Below, in pieces: positions 6,385 to 11,837 of a stretch of 11,837 nucleotides of DNA (position 1 is its first letter; each line of letters opens with the position of its first letter). A program made the position numbers and the translations under genes. The notes below the pieces were generated by a model, which saw nothing but the letters and a program-made list of their open reading frames with translations, was not told the DNA's origin and ran no database searches. The DNA comes from Sva-07 sp031398325 (GTDB lineage: Bacteria > Actinomycetota > Acidimicrobiia > Acidimicrobiales > Ilumatobacteraceae): assembly GCA_031398325.1 (NCBI GenBank), contig JANNNB010000191.1, positions 1 through 11,837 on the forward strand, written 5' to 3'.

Positions 6385-7170
6385 CTATTCGGCGACAGGG
6401 CGCACCACCACGCCCGACTCGGCCATCAACGCCTTCGCGTCGGCGATCGTGTGTTCCTGGAAGTGGAAGATCGACGCCGCCAGCACGGCATCGGCACCGC
6501 CACGGACGATGCCGTCGACGAGGTGCTCCAGAGTGCCGACGCCTCCGCTCGCGATGATCGGCACGGTGACGGCGTCGGCGATCGCGTTCGTCAACGCGAG
6601 GTCGAATCCTTCCCGCGTTCCGTCGCGGTCCATCGACGTGAGCAGGATCTCCCCGGCCCCACGAGCGACCGCGTGGACCGCCCACTCGACCGCGTCGATT
6701 CCGGTCGGCGTTCGACCGCCGTGGAGGTAGACCTCCCAACCGGGATCGGGCGAGCCCGTACCGTCGCGACGACGCTTCGCATCGATCGCCACCACGACGC
6801 ACTGCGCACCGAACTCGGCGGCGATCTCGGTGATCAACTCGGGCCGCTCCACGGCGGCGGTGTTGACGCTGACCTTGTCCGCTCCCGCCCGCAACATCTG
6901 ACGAGCGTCGTCGAGGGAACGGATGCCACCGCCGACGGTGAACGGGATGTACACCTGCTCGGCGACTCGCCGGACCATGTCGACCATCGTGGCGCGCCCG
7001 TCGCTCGACGCCGTGATGTCCAGGAACACCAGCTCATCGGCACCTTCCACGTCGTAACGCGCCGCCAACTCGACCGGATCTCCGGCATCACGCAGATCGA
7101 CGAAGTTCGTCCCCTTCACCACCCGGCCGTCGGTCACGTCGAGGCACGGGATCACCCGAGCCACCTTCAC
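6385..7170 (-). CDS. hisF: Imidazole glycerol phosphate synthase, cyclase subunit
   Basis: 261 aa, full length. With HisH it turns PRFAR and glutamine-derived ammonia into imidazole glycerol phosphate and AICAR. The (beta/alpha)8 barrel carries the catalytic pair Asp11 (IPCLDV) and Asp130 (VVVAIDAKR). Phosphate-binding loops are seen at VGGGIRS (79-85) and in the IIASGGVG segment. It starts with GTG at 7170, which overlaps the hisA stop by four bases (GTGA). This is the expected arrangement for coupled translation. The crotonase gene follows after 10 nt, where many actinobacteria have hisI. Confidence 0.97.
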   Translation of the reverse strand: MKVARVIPCLDVTDGRVVKGTNFVDLRDAGDPVELAARYDVEGADELVFLDITASSDGRATMVDMVRRVAEQVYIPFTVGGGIRSLDDARQMLRAGADKVSVNTAAVERPELITEIAAEFGAQCVVVAIDAKRRRDGTGSPDPGWEVYLHGGRTPTGIDAVEWAVHAVARGAGEILLTSMDRDGTREGFDLALTNAIADAVTVPIIASGGVGTLEHLVDGIVRGGADAVLAASIFHFQEHTIADAKALMAESGVVVRPVAE

Positions 7171-7883
7171 GCCAGCGCTCGCAGAGCGTCGGCGATGTCG
7201 AGTCGTCCCTCGTAGAGCGCCTTGCCGGTGATGATGCCACCGAGACCCGAGATCTCGGCTAGCGCGACCACGTCGGCGAGGTCGGAGACACCCCCACTCG
7301 CGATCACCGGGGCGGGTGCCAGTTCGACCGACCGGGCGAGGCCATTCAGGTCGGGGCCCGACAACATCCCGTCACGGGAGATGTCGGTGATGACGAACGC
7401 TGCGGCGGTCGGGAACAGCTCGTAGGCATCATCGAGGAACCGTCCACTTCCGACGGTCCATCCGTGTACCGCCAACTCTCCCTCGCGGTGATCGAGGCCG
7501 ACCGCCACGGCGATGTGCTCGGACACCTCCGAGACGAGGGACGGTTCTCGCACCGCGGCCGAACCCATCACGACACGAGCGACACCCGCAGCGGCGAGTT
7601 CGAGGGCATCGTCGACGGTGCGCACTCCCCCACCGGTCTGCACCCGGGCCGACTCGGCAACGGCGAGCGCGATCGCCGCCACGACGGGCCGGTTCACGGG
7701 GTCGCCCGTCTTCGCTGCATCGAGATCGACGACGTGGATCCACTTCGCCCCCGCCGCGGCGAACTGGCGAGCGACTGCGACGGGATCTTCCCCGTACACG
7801 GTCTGGTCGTCGTAGTCACCCGTTCGCAGCCGGACGACCCGCCCCCCGAGGAGATCGATCGCCGGATACAGATCGATCGTCAT
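7167..7883 (-). CDS. hisA: ProFAR isomerase HisA (HisA-type, not PriA-type signatures)
   Basis: 238 aa. It isomerises ProFAR to PRFAR by an Amadori rearrangement. Catalytic acid/base residues are Asp10 (YPAIDLLGG) and Asp131 (VGLDHREG). Many actinobacteria use PriA, a HisA that also does the TrpF reaction. As I recall them, PriA signatures are an SGGI loop and an Arg-Gly-Trp loop (Arg143/Trp145 in M. tuberculosis). Here the loop reads QTGGGVR (82-88) and the other position reads His140-Gly-Trp142. D-A-A-K-T-G (55-60) is also HisA-like. I therefore call it monofunctional HisA by inference. It overlaps hisH (ATGA) and hisF (GTGA) by four bases each. Confidence 0.95.
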   Translation of the reverse strand: MTIDLYPAIDLLGGRVVRLRTGDYDDQTVYGEDPVAVARQFAAAGAKWIHVVDLDAAKTGDPVNRPVVAAIALAVAESARVQTGGGVRTVDDALELAAAGVARVVMGSAAVREPSLVSEVSEHIAVAVGLDHREGELAVHGWTVGSGRFLDDAYELFPTAAAFVITDISRDGMLSGPDLNGLARSVELAPAPVIASGGVSDLADVVALAEISGLGGIITGKALYEGRLDIADALRALA

Positions 7884-8521
7884 CGTTCGGCACCTGCGAG
7901 CGCACAGACGTCGACGAAGTTGGACAGCATCTGCAGACCGGGTCGACTGGACTTCTCGGGATGGAACTGCGCGGCGAACACGTTGCCGGCCCGGAACGCA
8001 GCGTTGAGTGTCGTGCCGTACTCGACCGTCGCAGCGACGGCGCCGGGGTCGTCGGGCACGCCGTGGAGCGAGTGCACGAAATACATGAACGGCTCGTCAC
8101 CGAGGCCGGCGAACATCGGGTCGTCACGTCGGTACACGAGTCGGTTCCACTGCATCTGCGGAATCTTGGGGCCGGCAGGAATCCACCGAACGGTCCCCGG
8201 AATGACGTCGAGGCCGGCCGCGCGGTCGTCCTCCTCGGACTTGGTGAACAGCATCTGCATCCCGACGCAGATGCCGAGGAATGGTCGTCCTGACGCCACC
8301 GCGTCGTGCGCGGGGCCTTCCAGTTCCGCCGCACGCAGTGAATCCATGCACGCCCCGAAGGCACCCACACCCGGCAACACCACGCCTGCTGCGTCGCGAA
8401 TCAAGCCCTCGTCCGCGGTCAGACGGGCATCAGCCCCACCGCGCTCGAGCGCCTTCTGCGCCGAGTGGAGGTTGCCGATCCCGTAGTCGAGGACGGCGAT
8501 CAGCGGCCGCGCATCACTCAC
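7880..8521 (-). CDS. hisH: Imidazole glycerol phosphate synthase, glutaminase subunit
   Basis: 213 aa class-I glutamine amidotransferase supplying ammonia to HisF. The catalytic triad is Cys85 (GICVGMQ), His197 and Glu199 (QFHPEKS). The oxyanion-strand motif PGVGAFG is at residues 50-56, and YGIGNL near the N-terminus is typical. Translation starts at GTG 8521, which is the GTG inside the last copy of a 13-bp tandem repeat (8518-8595). A GAGGG about 6 nt upstream, formed at the boundary of two repeat copies, can serve as ribosome-binding site. The following ATG is out of frame. The gene ends in an ATGA overlap with hisA. Confidence 0.96.
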   Translation of the reverse strand: MSDARPLIAVLDYGIGNLHSAQKALERGGADARLTADEGLIRDAAGVVLPGVGAFGACMDSLRAAELEGPAHDAVASGRPFLGICVGMQMLFTKSEEDDRAAGLDVIPGTVRWIPAGPKIPQMQWNRLVYRRDDPMFAGLGDEPFMYFVHSLHGVPDDPGAVAATVEYGTTLNAAFRAGNVFAAQFHPEKSSRPGLQMLSNFVDVCALAGAER

Positions 8522-8595
8522 AGCCCGCCCTCACAGCCCGTCCTCACAGCCCACCCTCACAGCACGTCCTCACAACACGCGCTCACAACACACCC
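8518..8595. repeat. Six-copy 13-bp tandem repeat spanning the hisB-hisH junction
   Basis: Units start at 8518, 8531, 8544, 8557, 8570 and 8583, each beginning TCACA on the plus strand. The four units nearest hisH are very alike (consensus TCACAGCCCGYCC) and the two nearest hisB have drifted (TCACAACAC). On the coding strand each unit ends in GTGA. The unit at 8583 holds the hisB stop TGA, and the unit at 8518 holds the hisH start GTG. Each boundary into the next copy makes GAGGA or GAGGG (GAGCG in one case), so most copies carry a ribosome-binding-like stretch plus a GTG. Thirteen is not a multiple of three, so successive GTGs fall in different frames. Confidence 0.9.
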
Positions 8596-9176
8596 TTGGT
8601 CGACGGCACGCCGCCCGGATCGTCGATGCGCACCGCATCGCGCAGCGAGCGGGCGAGGCCCTTGAACGTTGCCTCGATGATGTGGTGCACGTTGCGACCA
8701 CGGACCAGCTCGACGTGCAACGTGATGCCTGCAGAAGTGGCGAACGACGACACCGCGTGTTCGGCCAGTTGGGGATCGAAGGCCGGAGCTCCGAGGGGCA
8801 GACTCTCCGGCATCGGCACGTGCCACTCCACGAACGGGCGGCCCGACAGATCGAGCGCCACATCGACGAGCGCCTCGTCGAGCGGATACCGCCCGCTCGC
8901 GAATCGACGGACGCCGGCCTTGTCGCCGAGGGCCTCTGCGAAGGCTTCGCCGACGGCAATCGCGACATCTTCGACGGTGTGGTGCGTGTCGATGTGCAGA
9001 TCGCCAACGGCGTGCACGGTCAGATCGAAGCCACCATGACGTCCCAGCTGGTCGAGCATGTGGTCGTAGAACGGGATGCCGGTCGAGATCTCGGTCCGAC
9101 CGCTCCCGTCGAGATCGATCGTCACGTCGATCGTCGTCTCCTTGGTCGAACGATGACGTTCAGCGGTGCGGCTCAC
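8583..9176 (-). CDS. hisB: Imidazoleglycerol-phosphate dehydratase
   Basis: 197 aa, the monofunctional form without the histidinol-phosphatase domain of enteric HisB. It dehydrates imidazole glycerol phosphate to imidazole acetol phosphate, the HisC substrate. Metal-binding repeats are seen: DHMLDQLGRHGGFDL (38-52), DTHHTVED (63-70) and NVHHIIEATFK (162-172), with FASGRYPLDEALV (92-104) between them. GTG 9176 was chosen because it overlaps the hisC stop as GTGA and gives the normal length. A longer frame from 9308 would lie wholly inside hisC. The stop falls in the first copy of the 13-bp repeat, leaving 61 nt to hisH, unlike the four-base overlaps at the other junctions from hisC to hisF. 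Confidence 0.96.
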   Translation of the reverse strand: MSRTAERHRSTKETTIDVTIDLDGSGRTEISTGIPFYDHMLDQLGRHGGFDLTVHAVGDLHIDTHHTVEDVAIAVGEAFAEALGDKAGVRRFASGRYPLDEALVDVALDLSGRPFVEWHVPMPESLPLGAPAFDPQLAEHAVSSFATSAGITLHVELVRGRNVHHIIEATFKGLARSLRDAVRIDDPGGVPSTKGVL

Positions 9177-10270
9177 GCAGTCTCCATTTCGGCGAGTTCG
9201 GTTCCGGCGGTGGCTGTGCGCGTGATGTCCGCCAGCGCAGCGAGGAACGCCCTGTTCTCCTCGGGTGTGCCGATCGTGACCCGCAGACAGTTCTCCAGAT
9301 GGGGCCAACTCGAACAGTCCCGGACGAGCACGTCATGATCGACGAGCCGCTGCCAGACGTCTCTGCCCGGCAGGACGTCGCTGCGGAACAGCACGAAGTT
9401 CGCACCGCTCGGGAACACCTCGAAACCGAGATCGGCGAGTCCCGAGCTCACCGCTTCCCGCTCGATCACCGTGTGGCGCACCCGCTCGTCCATGTCGTCG
9501 ACGAAGCGCAGCGCGAGCCGCCCGGCGATCTGCTTGACCGTGTCGAGGTGGTACGGCAGCACGACCTTTTCGAGTTCGGCGACCAGCCAGGTCGGCCCGA
9601 TGAGATACCCGAGGCGGGCACCCGCCATCGACCACGTCTTCGAGAACGTGCGCGTGACGACCAGCGGCACGTTCTCCGACACCAGATCGAGTGCCGTCCA
9701 GTCGGAGAACTGGGCGTAGGCCTCGTCGACGACGACCAACCCGGAACTGCGGTCCAACAGCTGCTGTACCCGCTCGGCCGGTTCGACCAATCCGGTCGGG
9801 TTGTTCGGGGAGGTCAGGAACACGACATCGGGCTCGTGCTCGGTGATGACGCGATCGACCTCGGCCGGATCGAGGGTGAAATCAGCGGCACGGCGCCCCT
9901 CGACCACCGTCGCCCCCGTGACCCGGGCGATCTGGGCGTGCATCTGGTACGTCGGCTCGAACGTCGCCACGGTGCGACCCGGGCCTGCGTACGCGAGCAG
10001 CACCGTCTGGAGCACTTCGTTCGACCCGTTGGCAGCGAACACCTGCTCGGGTGTCACCTCGTGGAAGTCGGCGATCGCCGTGCGGAGTTCGAGCGCGGAA
10101 CGGTCGGGATACCGATGCCAATCGACCCGTGACAGCTCGGCGGCGAACGCGTCTCGGAACGCGGCCGGCGGCGGCTCGGGGGACTCGTTCGTGTTGAGTC
10201 GGATACGCACGTCGACCTGCGCAGAGTGGTACCCCTCGAGCACTCGAAGGTCGTCGCGAACGCTGATCAC
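9173..10270 (-). CDS. hisC: Histidinol-phosphate aminotransferase
   Basis: 365 aa class-I/II PLP aminotransferase that converts imidazole acetol phosphate to histidinol phosphate. Seen in order: RLNTNESP (24-31), HRYPD (52-56), ANGSNEVLQ (80-88), SPNNPTG (144-150), Asp172 in VVVDEAYAQFSD (pyridine-nitrogen contact) and the Schiff-base Lys211 in TFSKTWSMAGARLGY. GTG 10270 was chosen because a TAGCAT -10 box lies 8 nt upstream and the protein then has the usual length. Longer frames run into the divergent gene's control region. It is the first gene of the operon; hisD, which often precedes it in actinobacteria, is not here. Confidence 0.95.
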   Translation of the reverse strand: MISVRDDLRVLEGYHSAQVDVRIRLNTNESPEPPPAAFRDAFAAELSRVDWHRYPDRSALELRTAIADFHEVTPEQVFAANGSNEVLQTVLLAYAGPGRTVATFEPTYQMHAQIARVTGATVVEGRRAADFTLDPAEVDRVITEHEPDVVFLTSPNNPTGLVEPAERVQQLLDRSSGLVVVDEAYAQFSDWTALDLVSENVPLVVTRTFSKTWSMAGARLGYLIGPTWLVAELEKVVLPYHLDTVKQIAGRLALRFVDDMDERVRHTVIEREAVSSGLADLGFEVFPSGANFVLFRSDVLPGRDVWQRLVDHDVLVRDCSSWPHLENCLRVTIGTPEENRAFLAALADITRTATAGTELAEMETA

Positions 10271-10278
10271 CTGGGCAG

Positions 10279-10284
10279 ATGCTA
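10279..10284 (-). promoter_or_regulatory. -10 box of the hisC operon
   Basis: TAGCAT on the minus strand, 8 nt before GTG 10270, consistent with a leaderless mRNA for hisC-hisB-hisH-hisA-hisF-crotonase. No good -35 hexamer at the right distance. No histidine-rich leader peptide is visible. Confidence 0.4.
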
Positions 10285-10355
10285 ACCAGCGACCGCCCCG
10301 ACAGCCCGCTGGATTCGCCCCGATGGGCCGGCGGATCATGACGGAGGTTGATCGG

Positions 10356-10361
10356 TATGGT
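10356..10361 (+). promoter_or_regulatory. -10 box of the 80-aa gene
   Basis: TATGGT, 6 nt before GTG 10368. It favours that GTG over the in-frame ATG at 10338, which lies upstream of the box. The 97-bp gap to hisC therefore holds two divergent promoters. Confidence 0.4.
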
Positions 10362-10367
10362 GCCGGG

Positions 10368-10610
10368 GTGGGGAATCCAGCAGCGTCATCATCGCAATCG
10401 TCGCCGTCCGATTCGTCGATCCAGTCGGCGGCTGCGCAGTTGGCGATCATCGCCGACAGCATCGGCCAGTATCGGGTCCGGGTCGCCGACCTCGCGCAGC
10501 CGTTCGTCGGAACGACCCGCGACGACCTCGTCACGGCGATCCACGAGGCGGAACGGCAGCTCCGCAACGCCGAGCGGGGCCTGATCCGGGCGGCACGCAT
10601 CGCCCAATAG
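10368..10610 (+). CDS. Small helical protein of unknown function (80 aa)
   Basis: I do not recognise the family. The first ~20 residues are Ser-rich and probably disordered. The rest (about 21-80) reads as two or three amphipathic helices, with A-A-A-Q-L-A-I-I-A-D, then D-D-L-V-T-A-I-H-E-A-E-R-Q-L-R-N-A-E-R-G-L and a basic end. There is no signal peptide, membrane segment or cysteine. Third-position GC is high as in the neighbours, which supports coding. It is divergent from hisC. The alternative ATG at 10338 would add 10 residues. A compact hairpin follows the stop directly. It could be a small regulatory or nucleoid-associated protein, but nothing shows this. Confidence 0.6.
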   Translation: MGNPAASSSQSSPSDSSIQSAAAQLAIIADSIGQYRVRVADLAQPFVGTTRDDLVTAIHEAERQLRNAERGLIRAARIAQ

Positions 10611-10635
10611 GGTGAAAATCGGAGCGCGATTCACC
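10611..10635 (+). terminator. Hairpin directly after the 80-aa gene
   Basis: The arms GGTGA + ATCG (10611-10621, with a two-base AA bulge) pair with CGATTCACC (10627-10635) around the loop GAGCG. It begins at the base after the stop codon. No U-run follows, so it is a weak intrinsic terminator at best. Confidence 0.4.
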
Positions 10636-10646
10636 CGCTCAAGGGG

Positions 10647-10684
10647 AAAAAGCGGCGACGGCCCCTGGTGGGAGGGGCCGTCGC
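10647..10684 (-). terminator. Strong intrinsic terminator of the candidate small RNA
   Basis: A perfect 11-bp stem (GCGACGGCCCC at 10655-10665 with its complement at 10674-10684) and an 8-nt loop. On the minus strand it is followed by CGC and TTTTT (10651-10647). The U-run exists only in that direction, so it is made to stop minus-strand transcription. Confidence 0.75.
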
Positions 10685-10749
10685 TCAGGCGAGGCCGGGA
10701 GGCGGATCCCAGCCGTCGCAGCAAACCAGGTGGCGGGAACCTGGTTGGT
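10647..10749 (-). ncRNA. Candidate small RNA of about 100 nt, three hairpins
   Basis: The minus strand of the 216-bp gap between the 80-aa gene and mshD has a full transcription unit but no reading frame I can support. From the promoter (start near 10749) it gives three hairpins. Hairpin 1 has stem AACCAGG/CCTGGTT (10746-10740 with 10730-10724, 9-nt loop). Hairpin 2 has an 8-bp stem (10714-10707 with 10700-10693, 6-nt loop). Hairpin 3 is an 11-bp terminator followed by five U. Hairpin 2 closes fully only in minus-strand RNA, where one position is a G-U wobble; the plus strand has a C-A mismatch there. It matches no RNA class I know: no SRP, 6S, tmRNA, RNase P or T-box motif. It points toward hisC, so a distal leader is the alternative. 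Confidence 0.55.
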
Positions 10750-10755
10750 GATTCG

Positions 10756-10783
10756 ACTATACACCCGCACTTCGCAGAGGCAA
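10756..10783 (-). promoter_or_regulatory. Promoter of the candidate small RNA
   Basis: On the minus strand, -35 TTGCCT (10783-10778), a 16-nt spacer and -10 TATAGT (10761-10756). It is the closest match to a sigma-70-type consensus that I found in the window and the only one with a recognisable -35. Confidence 0.6.
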
Positions 10784-10813
10784 TGATGCGCCAGCGCCCG
10801 CGAGGGGCCCCGC

Positions 10814-10819
10814 TACCCT
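10814..10819 (+). promoter_or_regulatory. -10 box of mshD
   Basis: TACCCT, 7 nt before GTG 10827, just after an 8-bp palindrome GGGGCCCC (10804-10811). No -35 is seen. It runs back to back with the small-RNA promoter. Confidence 0.35.
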
Positions 10820-10826
10820 CGTTCGC

Positions 10827-11813
10827 GTGGAGGTACTGGCACCCGAGGTGCATCTCGGTGACGCAGTCGTGGAACAGCTGTTGTCCCTCGTGGCCTCGGT
10901 CGAGGCGGCGACCGGCCGTCCGGCGTTGTCCGATCAGAGCCGGCTTGCGCTGCGACATGCGGGTTCGCAACCGGACGGGTGTGTGGCGGTCGTCCCCGTG
11001 AATCTCGGCGGCGAGGTGATCGCCTTCGGTCAACTGTCGCCGTCGAGCGGCGGTTGGACGCTCGACGTGGTGTCCCCCGCCGAGCCGCCCCTGCCCGATG
11101 CCGTGCTCGCCGAGCTGGTGCGCAACACCCTCGACGCCTCCCCCGGCGCTACCGGCGCGACGAGCCGCGTCACGTGGTGGCGAGACGGGGCCGCGACCGG
11201 TGAACTCGAAGCCGAACTCGGCTTCACCCTCGATCGTGAGCTGCTGCAGATGCGTCGACGGTTGCCCACCGGCCAGCCCGTCACGATCGCGACCCGGTCG
11301 TTCGTGCCAGGACGCGACGAAGCGTCGTTTCTCACGGTCAACAACCGGGCGTTCGCCGCGCACCACGAACAGAGTGGCTGGACCGCCGAGATGGTCTCGG
11401 CTCGCGAGCAGGAACCATGGTTCGATCCGGACGGCTTTCGACTCCACGAGCTCGACGGCCGGCTGGCCGGCTTCTGCTGGACCAAGGCCCACCCGGCCGA
11501 TACGCCCGATGAGCAGCTGGGCGAGATCTACGTGATCGCCGTCGACCCGGATTTCACCGGTCGCGGACTCGGCAAGCAGCTGACCCTCGCCGGTCTCGAG
11601 TACCTCTCTGCCGCCGACATCACGACCGCGATGCTCTACGTCGACGCCGACAACGTGTCGGCGGTCGCCATGTACGAGCGCCTCGGCTTCCACATCCATT
11701 CCTCGACCAAGGCCTTCTGCCGGCCGCTCCACACCACCGCCACGACCCACGCGGCGCCCGATCCGTCCGAACTCCCCTCGTCATCGACACACAAGGACCA
11801 CGCATCCGAATGA
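10827..11813 (+). CDS. mshD: Mycothiol synthase
   Basis: 328 aa, two tandem GNAT domains. MshD acetylates the cysteine amine of Cys-GlcN-Ins with acetyl-CoA, the last step of mycothiol synthesis. The N-terminal domain (about 1-145) is degenerate. The C-terminal domain (about 150-298) has the MshD-type FLTVNNRAFAAHHEQSGW (158-175), REQEPWFDPDGF (193-204) and LAGFCWTK (213-220). Its acetyl-CoA loop lies within VDPDFTGRGLGK (229-240). LYVDADN (260-266) and YERLGF (273-278) close the fold. The last ~30 residues are Thr/Ser/Pro/His-rich and look disordered. GTG 10827 follows a TACCCT box by 7 nt. The gene is strong evidence for an actinobacterial host, since mycothiol is largely restricted to that phylum. 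Confidence 0.93.
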   Translation: MEVLAPEVHLGDAVVEQLLSLVASVEAATGRPALSDQSRLALRHAGSQPDGCVAVVPVNLGGEVIAFGQLSPSSGGWTLDVVSPAEPPLPDAVLAELVRNTLDASPGATGATSRVTWWRDGAATGELEAELGFTLDRELLQMRRRLPTGQPVTIATRSFVPGRDEASFLTVNNRAFAAHHEQSGWTAEMVSAREQEPWFDPDGFRLHELDGRLAGFCWTKAHPADTPDEQLGEIYVIAVDPDFTGRGLGKQLTLAGLEYLSAADITTAMLYVDADNVSAVAMYERLGFHIHSSTKAFCRPLHTTATTHAAPDPSELPSSSTHKDHASE

Positions 11814-11837
11814 CCACGTTCACAACGACCGACACGA
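11810..11837 (+). CDS. Start of a downstream gene, cut by the window edge
   Basis: ATG 11810 overlaps the mshD stop as ATGA, and AAGGA lies 12 nt upstream. Only nine codons are visible (MTTFTTTDT), too few to name a product. The overlap suggests cotranscription with mshD. Confidence 0.4.

Noticed and set aside
5326..7215. Plus-strand open frame of about 629 codons
   Set aside because: It runs antisense through the reductase, the repeat, the crotonase and hisF. Its Ser/Arg/Thr-rich composition is that of a reverse-frame shadow.
8518..8595. CRISPR array at the 13-bp repeats
   Set aside because: The units abut with no spacers and are far shorter than CRISPR repeats.
9177..9308. Longer hisB starting at 9308
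   Set aside because: The extra 44 residues lie entirely inside hisC and do not look like HisB; GTG 9176 makes the usual GTGA overlap.
10271..10600. Longer hisC starting at 10600
   Set aside because: It would be antisense to the 80-aa gene and exceed the family length by about 110 residues.
10285..10655. Histidine attenuator leader peptide before hisC
   Set aside because: No short frame with a run of histidine codons is seen on the minus strand, and the hisC -10 box implies a leaderless start.
10611..10826. tRNA, SRP RNA, T-box or known riboswitch in the gap before mshD
   Set aside because: I looked for a T-loop with CCA end, the SRP apical-loop motif and the T-box sequence on both strands and found none.
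10389..11750. Minus-strand open frame of about 450 codons opposite mshD
   Set aside because: It overlaps mshD, the candidate small RNA and the 80-aa gene, and shows no motif. mshD is certain on the other strand.

Overview
The window is high-GC DNA with very dense genes, GTG start codons and four-base GTGA/ATGA gene overlaps. It encodes a mycothiol synthase and a hisC-hisB-hisH-hisA-hisF cluster with hisI-trpE close by. Together these point to an actinobacterium. A deep-branching class such as Acidimicrobiia fits best, but that is inference and was not tested by any search. I see no phage, CRISPR array, tRNA, rRNA or transposase gene. Most of the window is housekeeping biosynthesis, and the unusual material lies between the genes.

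Layout. 1-1029 (+) is the 3' part of a site-2-protease-like membrane protein with a TPR-like tail. 1153-1860 (-) is a short YgfZ/GcvT-fold protein, divergent from a three-helix membrane protein of unknown function at 1926-2483 (+). A 12-bp hairpin at 2488-2520 separates that gene from trpE. hisI-trpE (4439 down to 2520, -) form one unit. An aldo/keto reductase (5540-4551, -) ends at a long inverted repeat. Two hairpin repeats at 5582-5644 separate it from a main operon read leftwards from 10270: hisC, hisB, hisH, hisA, hisF and a crotonase-family gene. On the other side, reading rightwards, lie a divergent 80-aa protein gene (10368-10610), mshD (10827-11813) and the first codons of another gene. 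Between the 80-aa gene and mshD the opposite strand carries a promoter, three hairpins and an intrinsic terminator, which looks like an undescribed ~100-nt RNA.

How the genes work together. HisB, HisC, HisH, HisA, HisF and HisI supply most of the middle of histidine synthesis; hisG, hisE and hisD are not here. TrpE starts tryptophan synthesis from chorismate. HisA carries HisA-type rather than PriA-type signatures, so a separate trpF is expected elsewhere. MshD makes the thiol buffer mycothiol.

Most notable observations: (1) a six-copy 13-bp tandem repeat that fills the hisB-hisH junction exactly, each copy carrying a GTGA start/stop overlap; (2) the candidate small RNA upstream of the his operon; (3) five transcription-unit heads with a TANNNT box 6-8 nt before the start codon, suggesting leaderless mRNAs; (4) paired REP-like hairpins; (5) a protease homologue whose HExxH motif reads HPLAH.
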